The position numbers and the translations under genes were made by a program. From contig WFMF01000097.1 in NCBI GenBank assembly GCA_011033025.1, positions 124,001 to 188,000 on the forward strand: a DNA stretch of 64,000 bases, in the 5' to 3' direction. This document shows positions 32,941 through 43,195 of the stretch, piece after piece. How positions within the stretch are numbered: position 1 is the first letter of the stretch; each line of letters opens with the position of its first letter. Below the pieces are notes generated by a model, which did no database searches, had not been told where the DNA came from, and saw nothing but the letters and a program-made list of their open reading frames with translations. This DNA is from Beroe forskalii (lineage: Eukaryota > Ctenophora > Nuda > Beroida > Beroidae).

Positions 32941-35900
32941 TCAAGAGCTGGACTCCTTCTGCTCAGCAGTCCTGGCCAGTTCCCGGTACCAATCAATGAC
33001 TTGCTTCTCAAACCAGATCTCCTCCAGCGCAATGAACCGGTGTTTCATGATGTAGAACCTCCCGTGCTTCACTTTCGGGTACATCCGCTTCTCTGGCTCC
33101 TTCTCCAGACACCGGGCTATGAAGTTAGCTAGTTCTTCGTCGAACCTGAAGATATGAAGTTAGCTAGTTCTTCGTCGAACCTGAAGATATGAAGTTAGCT
33201 AGTTCTTCGTCGAACCTGAAGATATGAAGTTAGGGGCGGGGCCAAGTCCAATTTTGTCCAATTATGTCCAATTTTGTCCAATGGTTTTTTGTCCAATTCT
33301 CAAAAATGAGGTTAACTTTGGACAAAATTGGACAAAATTGGACATTTTTTGCTTCCAACTTTTAGGCTGTATAGCTTTGGATGAGTTCATCAATTATAAT
33401 ACCATAGTTAAATATACAATCCAACCCTCCCTCTAATGAGTGTCAGTATCATATATGACTATAGCTATGGTATCTTACTGTAGCCTATTTTCCTTCGGAA
33501 ATTAACTCCTCATGATATAGTCTATATAGTGGAAGAACATCGACAGGCAAAAAGTGGAAATGGAAATAAAAATGAAAGTGGAAACAACATAATGCTTGAT
33601 TCTGTGATTGCTTGGTTACTGTCTGTTAGTACAGAGCTGATTACTCCGTTGGATGGACTATATTATAAGTCATTGCCACGGCATTCTGAACTAATACTCT
33701 TTCTTTCACAGAGGACCATGACCTCTCTAGGACCTCTACACAGAATCATCGTCGATACTACAAGTAGGAACTAGCCAAATCAATCTGAAACACCCCGAAC
33801 CAATCCAAAAACCTCCCCGAAACAAGCCAAAACGAACCGAAACAAGCCGAAACAAGAAAATGAACCCGAAACAAACGAAAAAATCCGAAACTGTGAGCGA
33901 ATCAACGCAAATCAACCTGAATCAACCCGGGTTATGGTTAAGGTTGGGGTTGACTCGGGTTATGAATTTTTTCCCAGGCATGTTGGACTATTCCCTTACT
34001 ATGTCGGTGATACGGTTAACTTCAGACTGGTATCATTGATACGTCTAACTTCAAATTGGTGGCAGTGACACGTCTAACATCAGACTGGCGTCAGGAATAC
34101 GTCTTACTTAAGACTGGTGTCACTGATACGTCTTACCTAGACTTGTGTCGGTGATACGTCTGACTGGAATCAGTGACATGTCAGACTGGTGTCAATGATG
34201 CGTTAGACTGCTGCTAGTGATAAATCAGACTGGTGTCAGTGATATGTCAGACTGGTGTCAGTGATATTCTGGACTGGTGTCAGTGATACTCCGGACTGGT
34301 GTCAGCGATACATCAGACCGATGTCGATGATATATGTCAGACTCGCGTCAGTGATACGTCAATTGGTGTCGGTGATACGCCAGACTGGTATCAGTGATAC
34401 GTCAAATTGGTGTCGGTGATACGTCTAACTTCAAACTGGTGGCAGTGATGCGTCTAACATCTGACTGGTGTCAGCGATACGTCTTACTTCAGACTGGTGT
34501 CGATGATACGTCTGACTGGAATCAGTAGTATGTCAGACTGGTGTCAATGATCTGTTAGACTGGTGTAAGTGATAAATCAGACTGGTTTCAGCAACTCGTC
34601 AGACTGGTGTCAAGGTACATCAGACTGGTGTCAGTGATACTCCAGATTGGTTTCAATAATACGTCAGCCTGGAGTGAGTGATATGTAGGACGGGTGTCAA
34701 TTATAGTGATACGTCAGACAGGTGTCAGTGATGTGCCAGACTGGTGTCAGTGATATTCCGGACTGGTGTCAGTGATACTCCGGACTGGTGTCAGCGATAC
34801 ATCAGACCGGTGTCGATGATATAATATGTCAGACTCGCGTCAGTGATACGCCAATTGGTGTCAGTGATACGCCAGACTGGTATCAGTGATACGTCAAATT
34901 GGTGTCGGTGATACGTCTTACTTCAGACTGGTGTCGATGATACGTCTGACTGGAATCAGTAGTATGTCAAACTGGTGTCAATGATCTGTTAGACTGGTGT
35001 TAGTGATAAATCAACCTGGTGTCAGTGATACGCCAGACTGGTGTCAGCAATTCATCAGACTGGTTTCAAGGTACATCAGACTGGTGTCAGTGATACTCCA
35101 GATTGGTTTCAATAATACGTCAGCCTGAAGTCAGTGATATGTAGGACGGGTGTCAATGATAGTGATACGTCAGACAGGTGTCAGTGATGTGTCTAACGTC
35201 ACACTAGTGTCATTGATGCATCTAACGTCAAACTGGTTTCAGTGATACGTCTAAAATCAGACTGGTGTCTGTGCTCCATGTAACGTCAGACTGGTGTCTG
35301 TAATTCATCTAACGTCATACTGAGAGACTTATGTCAGCGATACGTCAGACAGACTGAAGCCATTGGTCAGACTGGTGTCAGTGATACGTCTTACTGGTGT
35401 TAGCGATACGCCAGAATGGTGTCATTGATATTTCACTCGCCATACTGCAATTTAATGTTATCCAGTAGGGCGTTTCATAATTTCCCAACTAGAGAACTGT
35501 ATATTGTTCGGGGTCAAAAGCTATCCTTTAGGACATGAAAAATTGGCAGAAAAAAAGTTTCAGACATAAAAAATAATTTCAAGCACGTACAGAGGCCACA
35601 GCCATTTTTGCCTGTAAAAATTATGATTTTCTGCTTGAGTGAAATATTTCTAAGCCTTCTCATCGTGTACGTACGACCTTCAGAAGCTGAGTTATCACAG
35701 ATTTTCATATGCCCATATATGGGCATGCGCCTGTTTTTGCTCGTGTATGCCCATATACGGGCATATGGAAATCGGTGATAACTCAGCTTCTGAAATCTGA
35801 AGGTCGTAGGTCAAAAATTTTTGGACCTATACCCCCATTTTCTGGGCTGAGGAACACGATGAGAAGGCTTAGAAATATGTCACTCAAGCGGAAAAAGAGA

Positions 35901-38074
35901 TGGGTAACTTTTTACCGAAAATCATGATTTTTACAGGTAAAAATGGCTGTGGCCTGTGCACGTGCTTAAAATAATTTTTTTTCGTCTGAAACTTTTTTCT
36001 GCCAGTTTTTTATGTCCTAAAGGATATAGCTTTTGACCCCGAACAATATACAATTCTCTTGTTGGCAAATTATGAAACGCCCTAGTAATCCAGCAATCAT
36101 TTCCACTTCCATCTTTCCATTATTCTAGTTTTTGCCAGCTGGCGTTCTTCCAGTGTGCCCAAATACGTACGTTTCCGTTCACGTTTTGCCCCTAAAATCT
36201 GACAAGACCACCCTTTATTGTGATATAGAGCTAGAGTAAAATTTCATTTGTGGACTTTGTGAAATTCAAAACACCACAAGTGAGTGAAATTTAGTTTCCG
36301 GAATTTTTAAAGTGAATATGTCCAATTTTGTCTAATTTTGTCCAATTTTGTCCAATGATTTTTTGTCCAATTCCTAAAAATCAGGTTAACCTTGGACATA
36401 ATTGGACAAAATTGGACTTGGCCCCGCCCCAAGTTAGCTAGTTCTTCGTCGAACCTGAAGATATGAAGTTAGCTAGTCCTTTGTCGAACCTGAAGATATG
36501 AAGTTAGCTAGTCCTTTGTCGAACCTTGGGGCAACCTTAAGGTAAAATCATAAATCAGAAAATAGGAGCTACCTATTGATGAGAGTTCTCAGTGCATGCA
36601 ACGTATTATGTATTTGAATAGAACTGTGACCATGGAGCCCATCAAAGAATTCCCTATAATCTAGTGAATAGGATGAACATAGGAACATGATACCAACCCA
36701 GGATTGGATGTGAGAAGTTGTGGCGAGGGCTGCTTTAGGATTTTATCCATCAAGTCCCACTGTGTTTTGTGATTCTTCACGGCAAAAGGGTGTTCTCTTG
36801 TTGCAAGCTCCAGAACAGAAACCCCTGAAAACAGCATTATAATTTTCATCTGAATGATTTAAGGACTTCCGAGTAGAACCACAACCAGCTACTAATATTG
36901 CAATTACTAGAGTCCAAGACTTGAAAAAGAAAACTAACCCAGACTCCAGACATCAGCAGTGCAATCGAAAGCCTTTTTACCACTGCAGTTTTCATCAAGA
37001 TCTATTCTTTCAGGGGCTGCATAGCAGTTGGTGATTGTTGGGTCACTGAGATATGATATTTGAGATGTACAATGCGATTTCAAATCCAATCAGGCACAAA
37101 CCAAATATGGATAATTATAAATTAGGGTTAATGTCTTCAAAGAAAGATACTTATTGAACAAGTTTCCAATAATTTTCACCTGAATGAGTAAGAATCGTAA
37201 AGAAATCCAGAACCACCAAAGTCAGAAAGCTTGATTTTACCATCTGAACTCAGCAATATGTTTGCTGAAATGATTCACAATGATTGTGCTTGAGTTTTAA
37301 ATATTGAGTGTGATACCATACAGAAACTGCACTATATCTTTTTTTGGCTAATTGTATAAATTATATCAATTGAATAAAACAAAATACCTGGTTTGATATC
37401 TCTGTGTATGGTTTTGTTTTCTTTAAGATAACACAGTGCAGTAGAGAGGCTGTAGCACAATGTGGAGATTACTTTAGTGGGGATGATACAGTCAATCTTT
37501 CTACATAGCTGAAGGATTTTGTTAAAGCATGTCTCCATTCTTTCCATGCAAATTACAGCCTCACCACACATTTCAAAATACCCATACAGAGTTATGATGT
37601 TATGGTGACCTCTGAGCTTTCTAAGATGTTCAATGTCCCTAGTTACTTTGGTTTTTGATGCCAGCTCATCTGGTTGCCCTATCCTTGTCTTCTTCAGAGC
37701 CATAACAGTTTCTGAAAGTAAGGTAAGTTCTATATGATGCAAACCAGAAAAATGCAACTCATTGAAAAAAATGTTATTTAAACTCCATTGTTTGTGCATG
37801 AACTTGATTGAATTAATGTTAGAATATCAAAATTCTTCAAACCTGATGGTGCATGCTTATAACATTGTACAACACTATTTCCACCATTACCCAGAAAATG
37901 TGGATCTTGAGCCTCAAAGTGATCAAGGGATACATTCTTGTACACTCTCTCATTAACCTTCAAAGAATTCAATTCCCTTTTATCAGAGTAGCGCTTTTCA
38001 TTATATATTTTTTCATAAATCTGACCAAATCCATTACTTTTTGTTCTTAACATCAGTCCATTCATAACTTGCAA
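32941..38074 (-). CDS. MAP2K-like dual-specificity kinase (MKK3/4/6/7 type), 6 exons
   Basis: Complete kinase resembling MAP kinase kinases of the p38/JNK branch, cytoplasmic kinases that phosphorylate MAPKs on Thr-x-Tyr. Exons 37843-38074, 37388-37711, 37180-37264, 36939-37045, 36698-36824 and 32941-33145 join in phase to 359 codons plus stop. Visible features: Gly-rich loop LGNGGNSVVQ, lysine in VMALKK (Lys84), HRDIKPANILL (Asp182), DFGGSG (Asp200), CYAAPERI, ADVWSLGVSVLELATREHPF, QPSPQL and CLEKEPEKR. The activation segment S-Y-S-F-S (Ser210, Ser214) lies where MKKs carry S-x-A-x-T. The Gly-loop and DFG-GSG differ from the MKK norm, so it is a divergent member; which MKK cannot be settled. 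The start is the first ATG of the open frame. Intron 5 (3.55 kb) holds 35-bp repeats copying the exon 6 acceptor and a 3.2-kb inserted element. Confidence 0.85.
33118..33226 (+). repeat. 35-bp repeat copying the kinase exon 6 acceptor (left part)
   Basis: Three tandem 35-bp units (atgaagttagctagttcttc, then gtcgaacctgaagat) start inside kinase exon 6 and run into the intron. Each carries, on the minus strand, CTTCAG/GTTCGACGAAGAAC, which is the exon's own acceptor and first codons. More copies continue at 36431-36530 on the far side of the inserted element. Confidence 0.94.
34003..35440 (+). repeat. About 22-bp minisatellite inside the inserted element (actggtgtcagtgatacgtc)
   Basis: About 60 diverged units of actggtgtcagtgatacgtc plus one or two bases. 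Longer blocks recur: about 34180-34440 resembles 34730-34900, a higher-order duplication. The core tggtgtcag is the same as in the ATR and KDM6 intron arrays. Confidence 0.93.
35468..36082. mobile_element. Nested 0.6-kb hairpin (MITE-like) element, TA-flanked
   Basis: Terminal inverted repeats gggcgtttcataatttccca and complement, flanked on both sides by TA. The arms (35468 to about 35705 and about 35765-36082) are inverted copies; both carry ggtcaaaagctat, cgaacaatata and ctcatcgtg. The centre holds gcccatatatgggcatg palindromes. Non-coding; nested within the 3.2-kb element. Confidence 0.88.
36431..36530 (+). repeat. 35-bp repeat copying the kinase exon 6 acceptor (right part)
   Basis: Two to three further units of the 35-bp repeat, slightly diverged (agtcctttgtcgaacc). 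They are separated from the left copies by the inserted element, which shows the tandem array existed before the insertion. Confidence 0.9.
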
Positions 38075-38312
38075 ACATAATCAGAACCCTGCTAATTTGA
38101 TAAATATTTAAATAATTGTCATGGTTTGTATTAAAACACTGACAACAATTGATTTACTCAATACCTCTTATAACAAACAAATTGTCAATTAATAGATTTT
38201 AAATAAATCAAGAATCTATTTGAATGCATACTATTAATTATAGAATTTATTGCCATATATATCAGGAAGTTGAGAATAATTACAAACTTAAAAACAATAA
38301 AAACAGATCAGT

Positions 38313-38762
38313 TCAAGTCATTGCAACTGAAGCATCAAGCTGAGCCTGCAGTTCAATCACTTCATCTCTGTGTTTAGTGGTCATGAGATTCAACTGCATG
38401 GGGTAGTTTGGGTTAGGAGGAGGTTGATAACTTCCAAGTCCACCAGCAGCATCTGCTTCACTATGAGAATATTGTGGCTCAGATAAAAGTTTCAGGCGCT
38501 TTTTGTGTGGCTTAGAGTGTTCATGTTTTTCAAGATCCTTCCCATTCATAAAGTATCTATCACAAGGCATACAATAATGTTCTCCTTTCCCAACTTTATC
38601 TACATCTTTCCTGTCTAATTGTTTAACCAGATTTGGGGTGGCTTTTATGATTGTTGAAGATATCTGATCAATATCTGTAGCCCTTCTTCTTGTTCTGATT
38701 GCTTTTCTCTGATCCAACACTCTGTGATGATGTCGTTTCTTTGCATATTTGCCATTTCCCAT
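38313..38762 (-). CDS. ZNF593: ZNF593/Bud20-family C2H2 zinc finger protein
   Basis: Single-exon gene of 149 codons plus stop. The family (yeast Bud20, human ZNF593) acts in pre-60S ribosomal subunit assembly and nuclear export. The basic N-terminus (KKRHHHRVLDQRKAIRTRRR) is followed by DIDQI and one U1-like C2H2 finger, CMPCDRYFMNGKDLEKHEHS then KPHKKRLK (C-x2-C-x12-H-x5-H). The C-terminal EPQYSHSEADAAGGLGSYQP motif matches the human [20 protein letters not shown] region. The start is set at the ATG of MGNGKYAK; an in-frame ATG ten codons upstream (38792) exists but the family starts near the basic tract. It lies 240 bp upstream of the kinase start, same strand. Confidence 0.9.
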   Translation of the reverse strand: MGNGKYAKKRHHHRVLDQRKAIRTRRRATDIDQISSTIIKATPNLVKQLDRKDVDKVGKGEHYCMPCDRYFMNGKDLEKHEHSKPHKKRLKLLSEPQYSHSEADAAGGLGSYQPPPNPNYPMQLNLMTTKHRDEVIELQAQLDASVAMT

Positions 38763-39061
38763 ACTCGAATCTGACAACAGGGATGTTAGCATTTAAATTC
38801 ATGTTTATCATGCAACCTTATCTTAAATATCATCCAACTTCAAAATTTGATTCACATAAATAGATAAATTATAAATTTTGACATTGCATCAACAAATGAG
38901 AAAAAGTTACCAACCTATAGCTAGAATCAGAACCAACTTCATTTTGGAATTTACTGACTCTGGAATTCATAAACTTATGGAATGGTATAAATAACAAAAA
39001 AGAATGAGTAAAAAGTAACCACTAACTTGTAAAATCTATGATTTCCTTTATTGAAAATTGT

Positions 39062-39099
39062 TTATTTCACTGCATCAATATCAATCTCATCAAACAAAT
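39062..39099 (-). CDS. Terminal coding exon of an unidentified gene (...LFDEIDIDAVK)
   Basis: The minus strand shows a strong acceptor (aacattcttgcag), then 38 nt coding LFDEIDIDAVK and a TAA, followed within 20 nt by AATAAA. This has the form of a last exon entered in phase 1. The preceding exon was not found; it may lie in or beyond the LINE to the right. The protein is not recognised. Confidence 0.5.
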
Positions 39100-39539
39100 C
39101 TGCAAGAATGTTATTATATGAAATCAGAGTAATGAAACAAAAATTCAGTCAATGCTATAAGCAATCAAGTTGAACAAAAATTCAGAATGAAACAATAAAA
39201 AAATTAAATAAAAAATATATAAATAAGAATGATGCTGTTTCACAAAACAAACAAACAAATGTACAACCAATAGACTTGACACTCAGTTCAACAAATCCAA
39301 AATGCAGTTATAGAGATTTAGTAAGTCAAGGATCTTCCACGTCTCGTGTATACATTCTTGGAATAGATAACCACAATCTTGTGATATAAATTGTCATAAA
39401 TTTTATAAAGTTAAAAATTTTTGCCTTGCAGCAACACAGCTCAATTTCCAAATCATCGTCACACTATATCAGTCAGTTAGGCAGGTGTCGCCACCTCGAA
39501 AAATGAGAATTCTGCTGAAATTTCCAATCGTGCGGCGCC

Positions 39540-42500
39540 ATGTACGTAGGTGAATATACTGTTAAATCAGTATCACATGCGTACAAATTGTGGTTTTGTG
39601 GAAATTGCAGACACCGATCTCAGAGGTGGCAACACCTCAGTTATGTACCCCTATTTATTCTGTTAATGACAGTAATGATGTACTGCACATTAATGCAACC
39701 AAGGGGGTGCGTCTCCTTGTAAGGCTGATTAAGCAGTCTATTTTTAGGGCAAAGACTTATAATAAAACAGTCAACCAGAGAACATATGCTAATGTAACAA
39801 GAGGAGGGCCAATTGCTCCTATTTAGTCATAATTATCAATGATATCTGACATAAAAAAAAGAATTGTGTGACTGCTGCAAAGGCTACATTCTCATAGGAC
39901 AGCGATACCTTCTCTGTCAAAGTTGTAATAAAATAGTACACAAAAAATGTTACAAAAAGTCCAATTTTTCAATCCAAAATGCAAAACAAATGTGCCCAAA
40001 CTGCGCCTTGACAACTTTAAGAAGATACAATCCTTTCGAAGAGTGCTATAATATACAAAGCAACACCGAAAATGACTCTGATCATTTTTATAATCGTGAA
40101 GCCCATCATGAAATCCCAATTCTAAACGCTGCGAACAACATGCTGAAAAAATGTAAAAGCCACACCAGTGCATCAATTAAAACCCTGGTAACTGAGTTCC
40201 CAGGTGACCTCACCACTCTATTCTACAACATCGACGGTAATAAATCTAATTTTGATACTTTTGCCTCTCAACTGGCTACTATACCAATAAAATTCTCAGT
40301 GGTGGGTCTTGCAGAAACAAATATTGGCAATGATGAAACAAATAAATTATTTAAATTAGATGGCTACAAAAGTTTCTATAACGAAAAATTACAGGGTAAA
40401 AAAGAAAGGAACAGGTGTTGCTTTGTATATAAATGAATCCCTTAATGCTATTGAAAATGAAAAAATTAAGCATGGTGTCACCAGACATTGAATCATTTTT
40501 GTTACCGTTAATGATAACAACAATAAATTGAACATTGGCACTATATATCGATCTCCGAATGGGAGTGATGACAAATTCTTAGAAGAATTTTTATCTTTGA
40601 TAGAACAATTCCCCAAAAATACCACTTCCATTATAATGGGAGACTTCAACATTGATCTGTTCAAAAAACTCCAGCCTGTTGTTGAAAGGTTTGAGGATGT
40701 ATTTCTTTCTCAAGGGCTTTTCCCACTCATTTCTCTTGCCACACATACAATTAGCAGTGGCAGCAGTTCCTGCATTGATAATATCTTTACAAATGCAATT
40801 GAAAAATGCTGTTTATCAGGTACTATTGATGACATGGGCATCCACCACTCACCAATTTTCTCAATATTTGATCTGAGCTTAGGTACAACTGCAAAACCAA
40901 CTATTCAAATCCAAGAATACAGTTACTCACAAAAAAACATAGAAGCACTAGCACAAGAACTAAATACTGAACTCATCGAAGTCTATCAAGACCTTGAGTT
41001 TGAGAGCTTCTTCCAGCTTTTCAGGGACGGAGTAGATCAGTGTTGTAAATTAAAAAAACCAAAATATTCTAAACGGAATCCAATAAACAACCCATGGATA
41101 ACAGATGGCATTATTGATGCCATTGAGCATAAAAACGACTTATATAGTGATTGGGTTCGAACAAAATCTAACAACTCTACCTCTGGTGACCCACAACTTT
41201 ATGAGAAATTTAGTAAATATCGTTATAACCTTAAGAAAATAATAAAAAACCAAAAAGCCAGGTATTACAAAAACAAAATTTCACAATGCTCTGGTGACAT
41301 CAAGAAAACATGGGAGATCATTAATCAACTTAGAGGGAAAAGCAAGAAGTCCATCAAGCCCTGTTTCTTAGTGGATGGGGTCCTTGTCGTTCAGCGTAGA
41401 CTGATAGCTAACAAATTTAATCAATACTTTGCCTCCCTAGCAACAAAACTTAATGATGAAACCACGGAGACACTTAGAAATGCATCCATTAACTTTAGTC
41501 AATTCTTGCCCCCTCCTACACCTAACTCAATATTTCTTAGTGAATGCACTGAACATGAAGTTGGCCAAATAATAAGTGACCTAGAAAATGGTAAGGCTAG
41601 TGACTTCCCCATCCGAGTAATTAAGAAACTTTCCAATATTCTAGCTCCAGTCTTGTCTGCACAATTCAACAATTTAATGGCAGAAGGTACATTCCCATCC
41701 ATCCTTAAAACTGGCAAAATCACACCTGTCTTTAAAAAAGATGATGAACAACTCTTAGAGAATTATAGGCCAATATCTACATTGCCAATATTTGGTAAAA
41801 TTTTTGAGAAAATAATATACTCAAGGCTATATGACTTCTTCACCTCTAATGGTATATTGACTAACAACCAATTTGGGTTCAGACAGGGCCACTCAACATC
41901 TCATGCATTAAATTTCTCCGTAGACCATATACAAAAGGCAATGAAAGAGGGAAATCATGTCCTTGGTATTTTTATCGACTTAAGCAAGGCATTTGACACT
42001 ATTGACCATGGCATACTTATCAAAAAGCTAGAAAACTATGGCATACGTGGTAAAACACTTGATCTTATTGAAAGTTATCTCACCAATCGAAAGCAATATG
42101 TAAATGTCCTTGGTGAAACTTCTGACGAACTTTCTGTCATTTTTGGAGTGCCACAGGGCAGCTGTCTGGGCCCACTTTTGTTCTTGATTTATATTAATGA
42201 TCTCCCAAACATAAGTAATGACTCAAAGTTCGTTCTATTTGCTGATGATACAAATATTTTTGTCAATGCACCAAATAAAAAACTTGCATATGAAAAAGCA
42301 AACAAAGTTCTTGATAAGGTAAGTCTGTACATGCTTGTTAACAAACTTCATATAAATATGTCGAAGTGTTGCTTCATTGACTTCAAACCCTCTAAACTCA
42401 ATAACGAATGTGAAAACTGCATACTAAATATTAATGGCATTGAAATTGAACAAGTCAATGAAGCAAAATTTCTCGGGGTGACTATTGATGAGAACTTAAA

Positions 42501-43195
42501 TTGGAATTCTCATCTCCAAAAACTCTCAAAAAAACTATATCCTGCAGTGCTGGAATTCTAAATTTAATCAAAGACAACATACCAGATGAGTTACATACAA
42601 ACCTATATTACACACTTTTTGTACATCTCTCCTATGGTATAACAGTATGGGTGGAGTATCTAACAATAAAATTGAACCACTTTTCAAACTTCAGAAAAAG
42701 TGTATGAGAATTTTATTTGGAGATAAAGAAGCCTATCTTGACAAATTTAAAAACCTGTGCCAGGACAAGAGATATTGACAACCAATGCCTTGGCCCTGAG
42801 TTCTACAAAAGGGAGAACAGCAAAACCACTTTTTAATAAAAATGGTATAATGAATGTCCGAAACCTTCATCTACCACTCGCGGTAACGAAATTTTCAAAA
42901 TACTCAAATTTAGAACCCCCATATGTATGTTCGAAAACTTTTTATTATCCAAAAGGAATGGAAAAAGAAACCAGACTGTTAACTCCTACCCCCATCTAAT
43001 AGCTTTTTCTATATAGGTAGCCTCGTATGGAATGTTGTCCGAGAACTCATCAAAATTTATGATTTTTCATTCAAAATAGGTCCTACTAAATCACAAATCA
43101 AAGAAAAAATTCTCAAAATCCAAAACGAAGGTGATCCATGTGATTGGCAGCATGGGACCTGGAACACTCTGCAGTATCATCAGTACTAAACTTTA
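39540..43195 (+). mobile_element. LINE (non-LTR retrotransposon), CR1/jockey-like, damaged copy
   Basis: The element reads in order as follows. A zinc-finger-bearing start (39864 on) has CDCCKGY, CQSCNKIVHKKC and CPNC. An APE-type endonuclease follows, with NIDGNKSNFD, LAETN, IIMGDFNIDLF and HHSPIF. The reverse transcriptase has ENYRPISTLP, IDLSKAFDTIDHGIL, GVPQGSCLGPLLFLIYIND and FADDTNIF. A typical LINE C-terminus follows (HLSYGITVW, NGIMNVRNLHLP, CDWQHGTWNTL). The frame is shifted near 40395 and near 42530 and stops at about 40487 and downstream, so this copy is inactive. Exact ends and target duplication are not resolved. It probably interrupts the minus-strand gene that ends at 39062. 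Confidence 0.9.
40528..42561 (+). pseudogene. LINE endonuclease/reverse transcriptase open frame
   Basis: The longest uninterrupted part of the element, 677 codons. It covers the second half of the endonuclease (GDFNIDLF, catalytic HHSP), a Lys-rich linker, and the reverse transcriptase with FADD catalytic motif (residues about 340-620). Sequence before it (from 39864) and after it (to about 43185) belongs to the same polyprotein in other frames. CR1/jockey-clade membership is judged from motif style only. Confidence 0.88.

Larger units (their letters stand above)
33233..36430. mobile_element. Long-inverted-repeat element with 6-bp target duplication AAGTTA
   Basis: Ends ggggcggggccaagtccaat and its complement, with AAGTTA immediately outside both (33227-33232 and 36431-36436). 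The arms share gtccaattttgtccaatg motifs, a ggacaaaattggac tract and the ggaagaac...ggcaaaaa segment (about 33530 and 36150). The inside is non-coding: Gln-codon-like ccgaaacaagcc repeats (about 33780-33950), a stray end of the TA-flanked family (33961-33999), a minisatellite (about 34003-35440) and a nested hairpin element (35468-36082). No transposase is seen. It landed in the 35-bp repeat of kinase intron 5. Confidence 0.9.

Noticed and set aside
32793-33132. Open frames of 68-79 codons overlapping the kinase end
   Set aside because: They are shadows of kinase exon 6, whose frame ends at 32941 and matches the kinase C-lobe.
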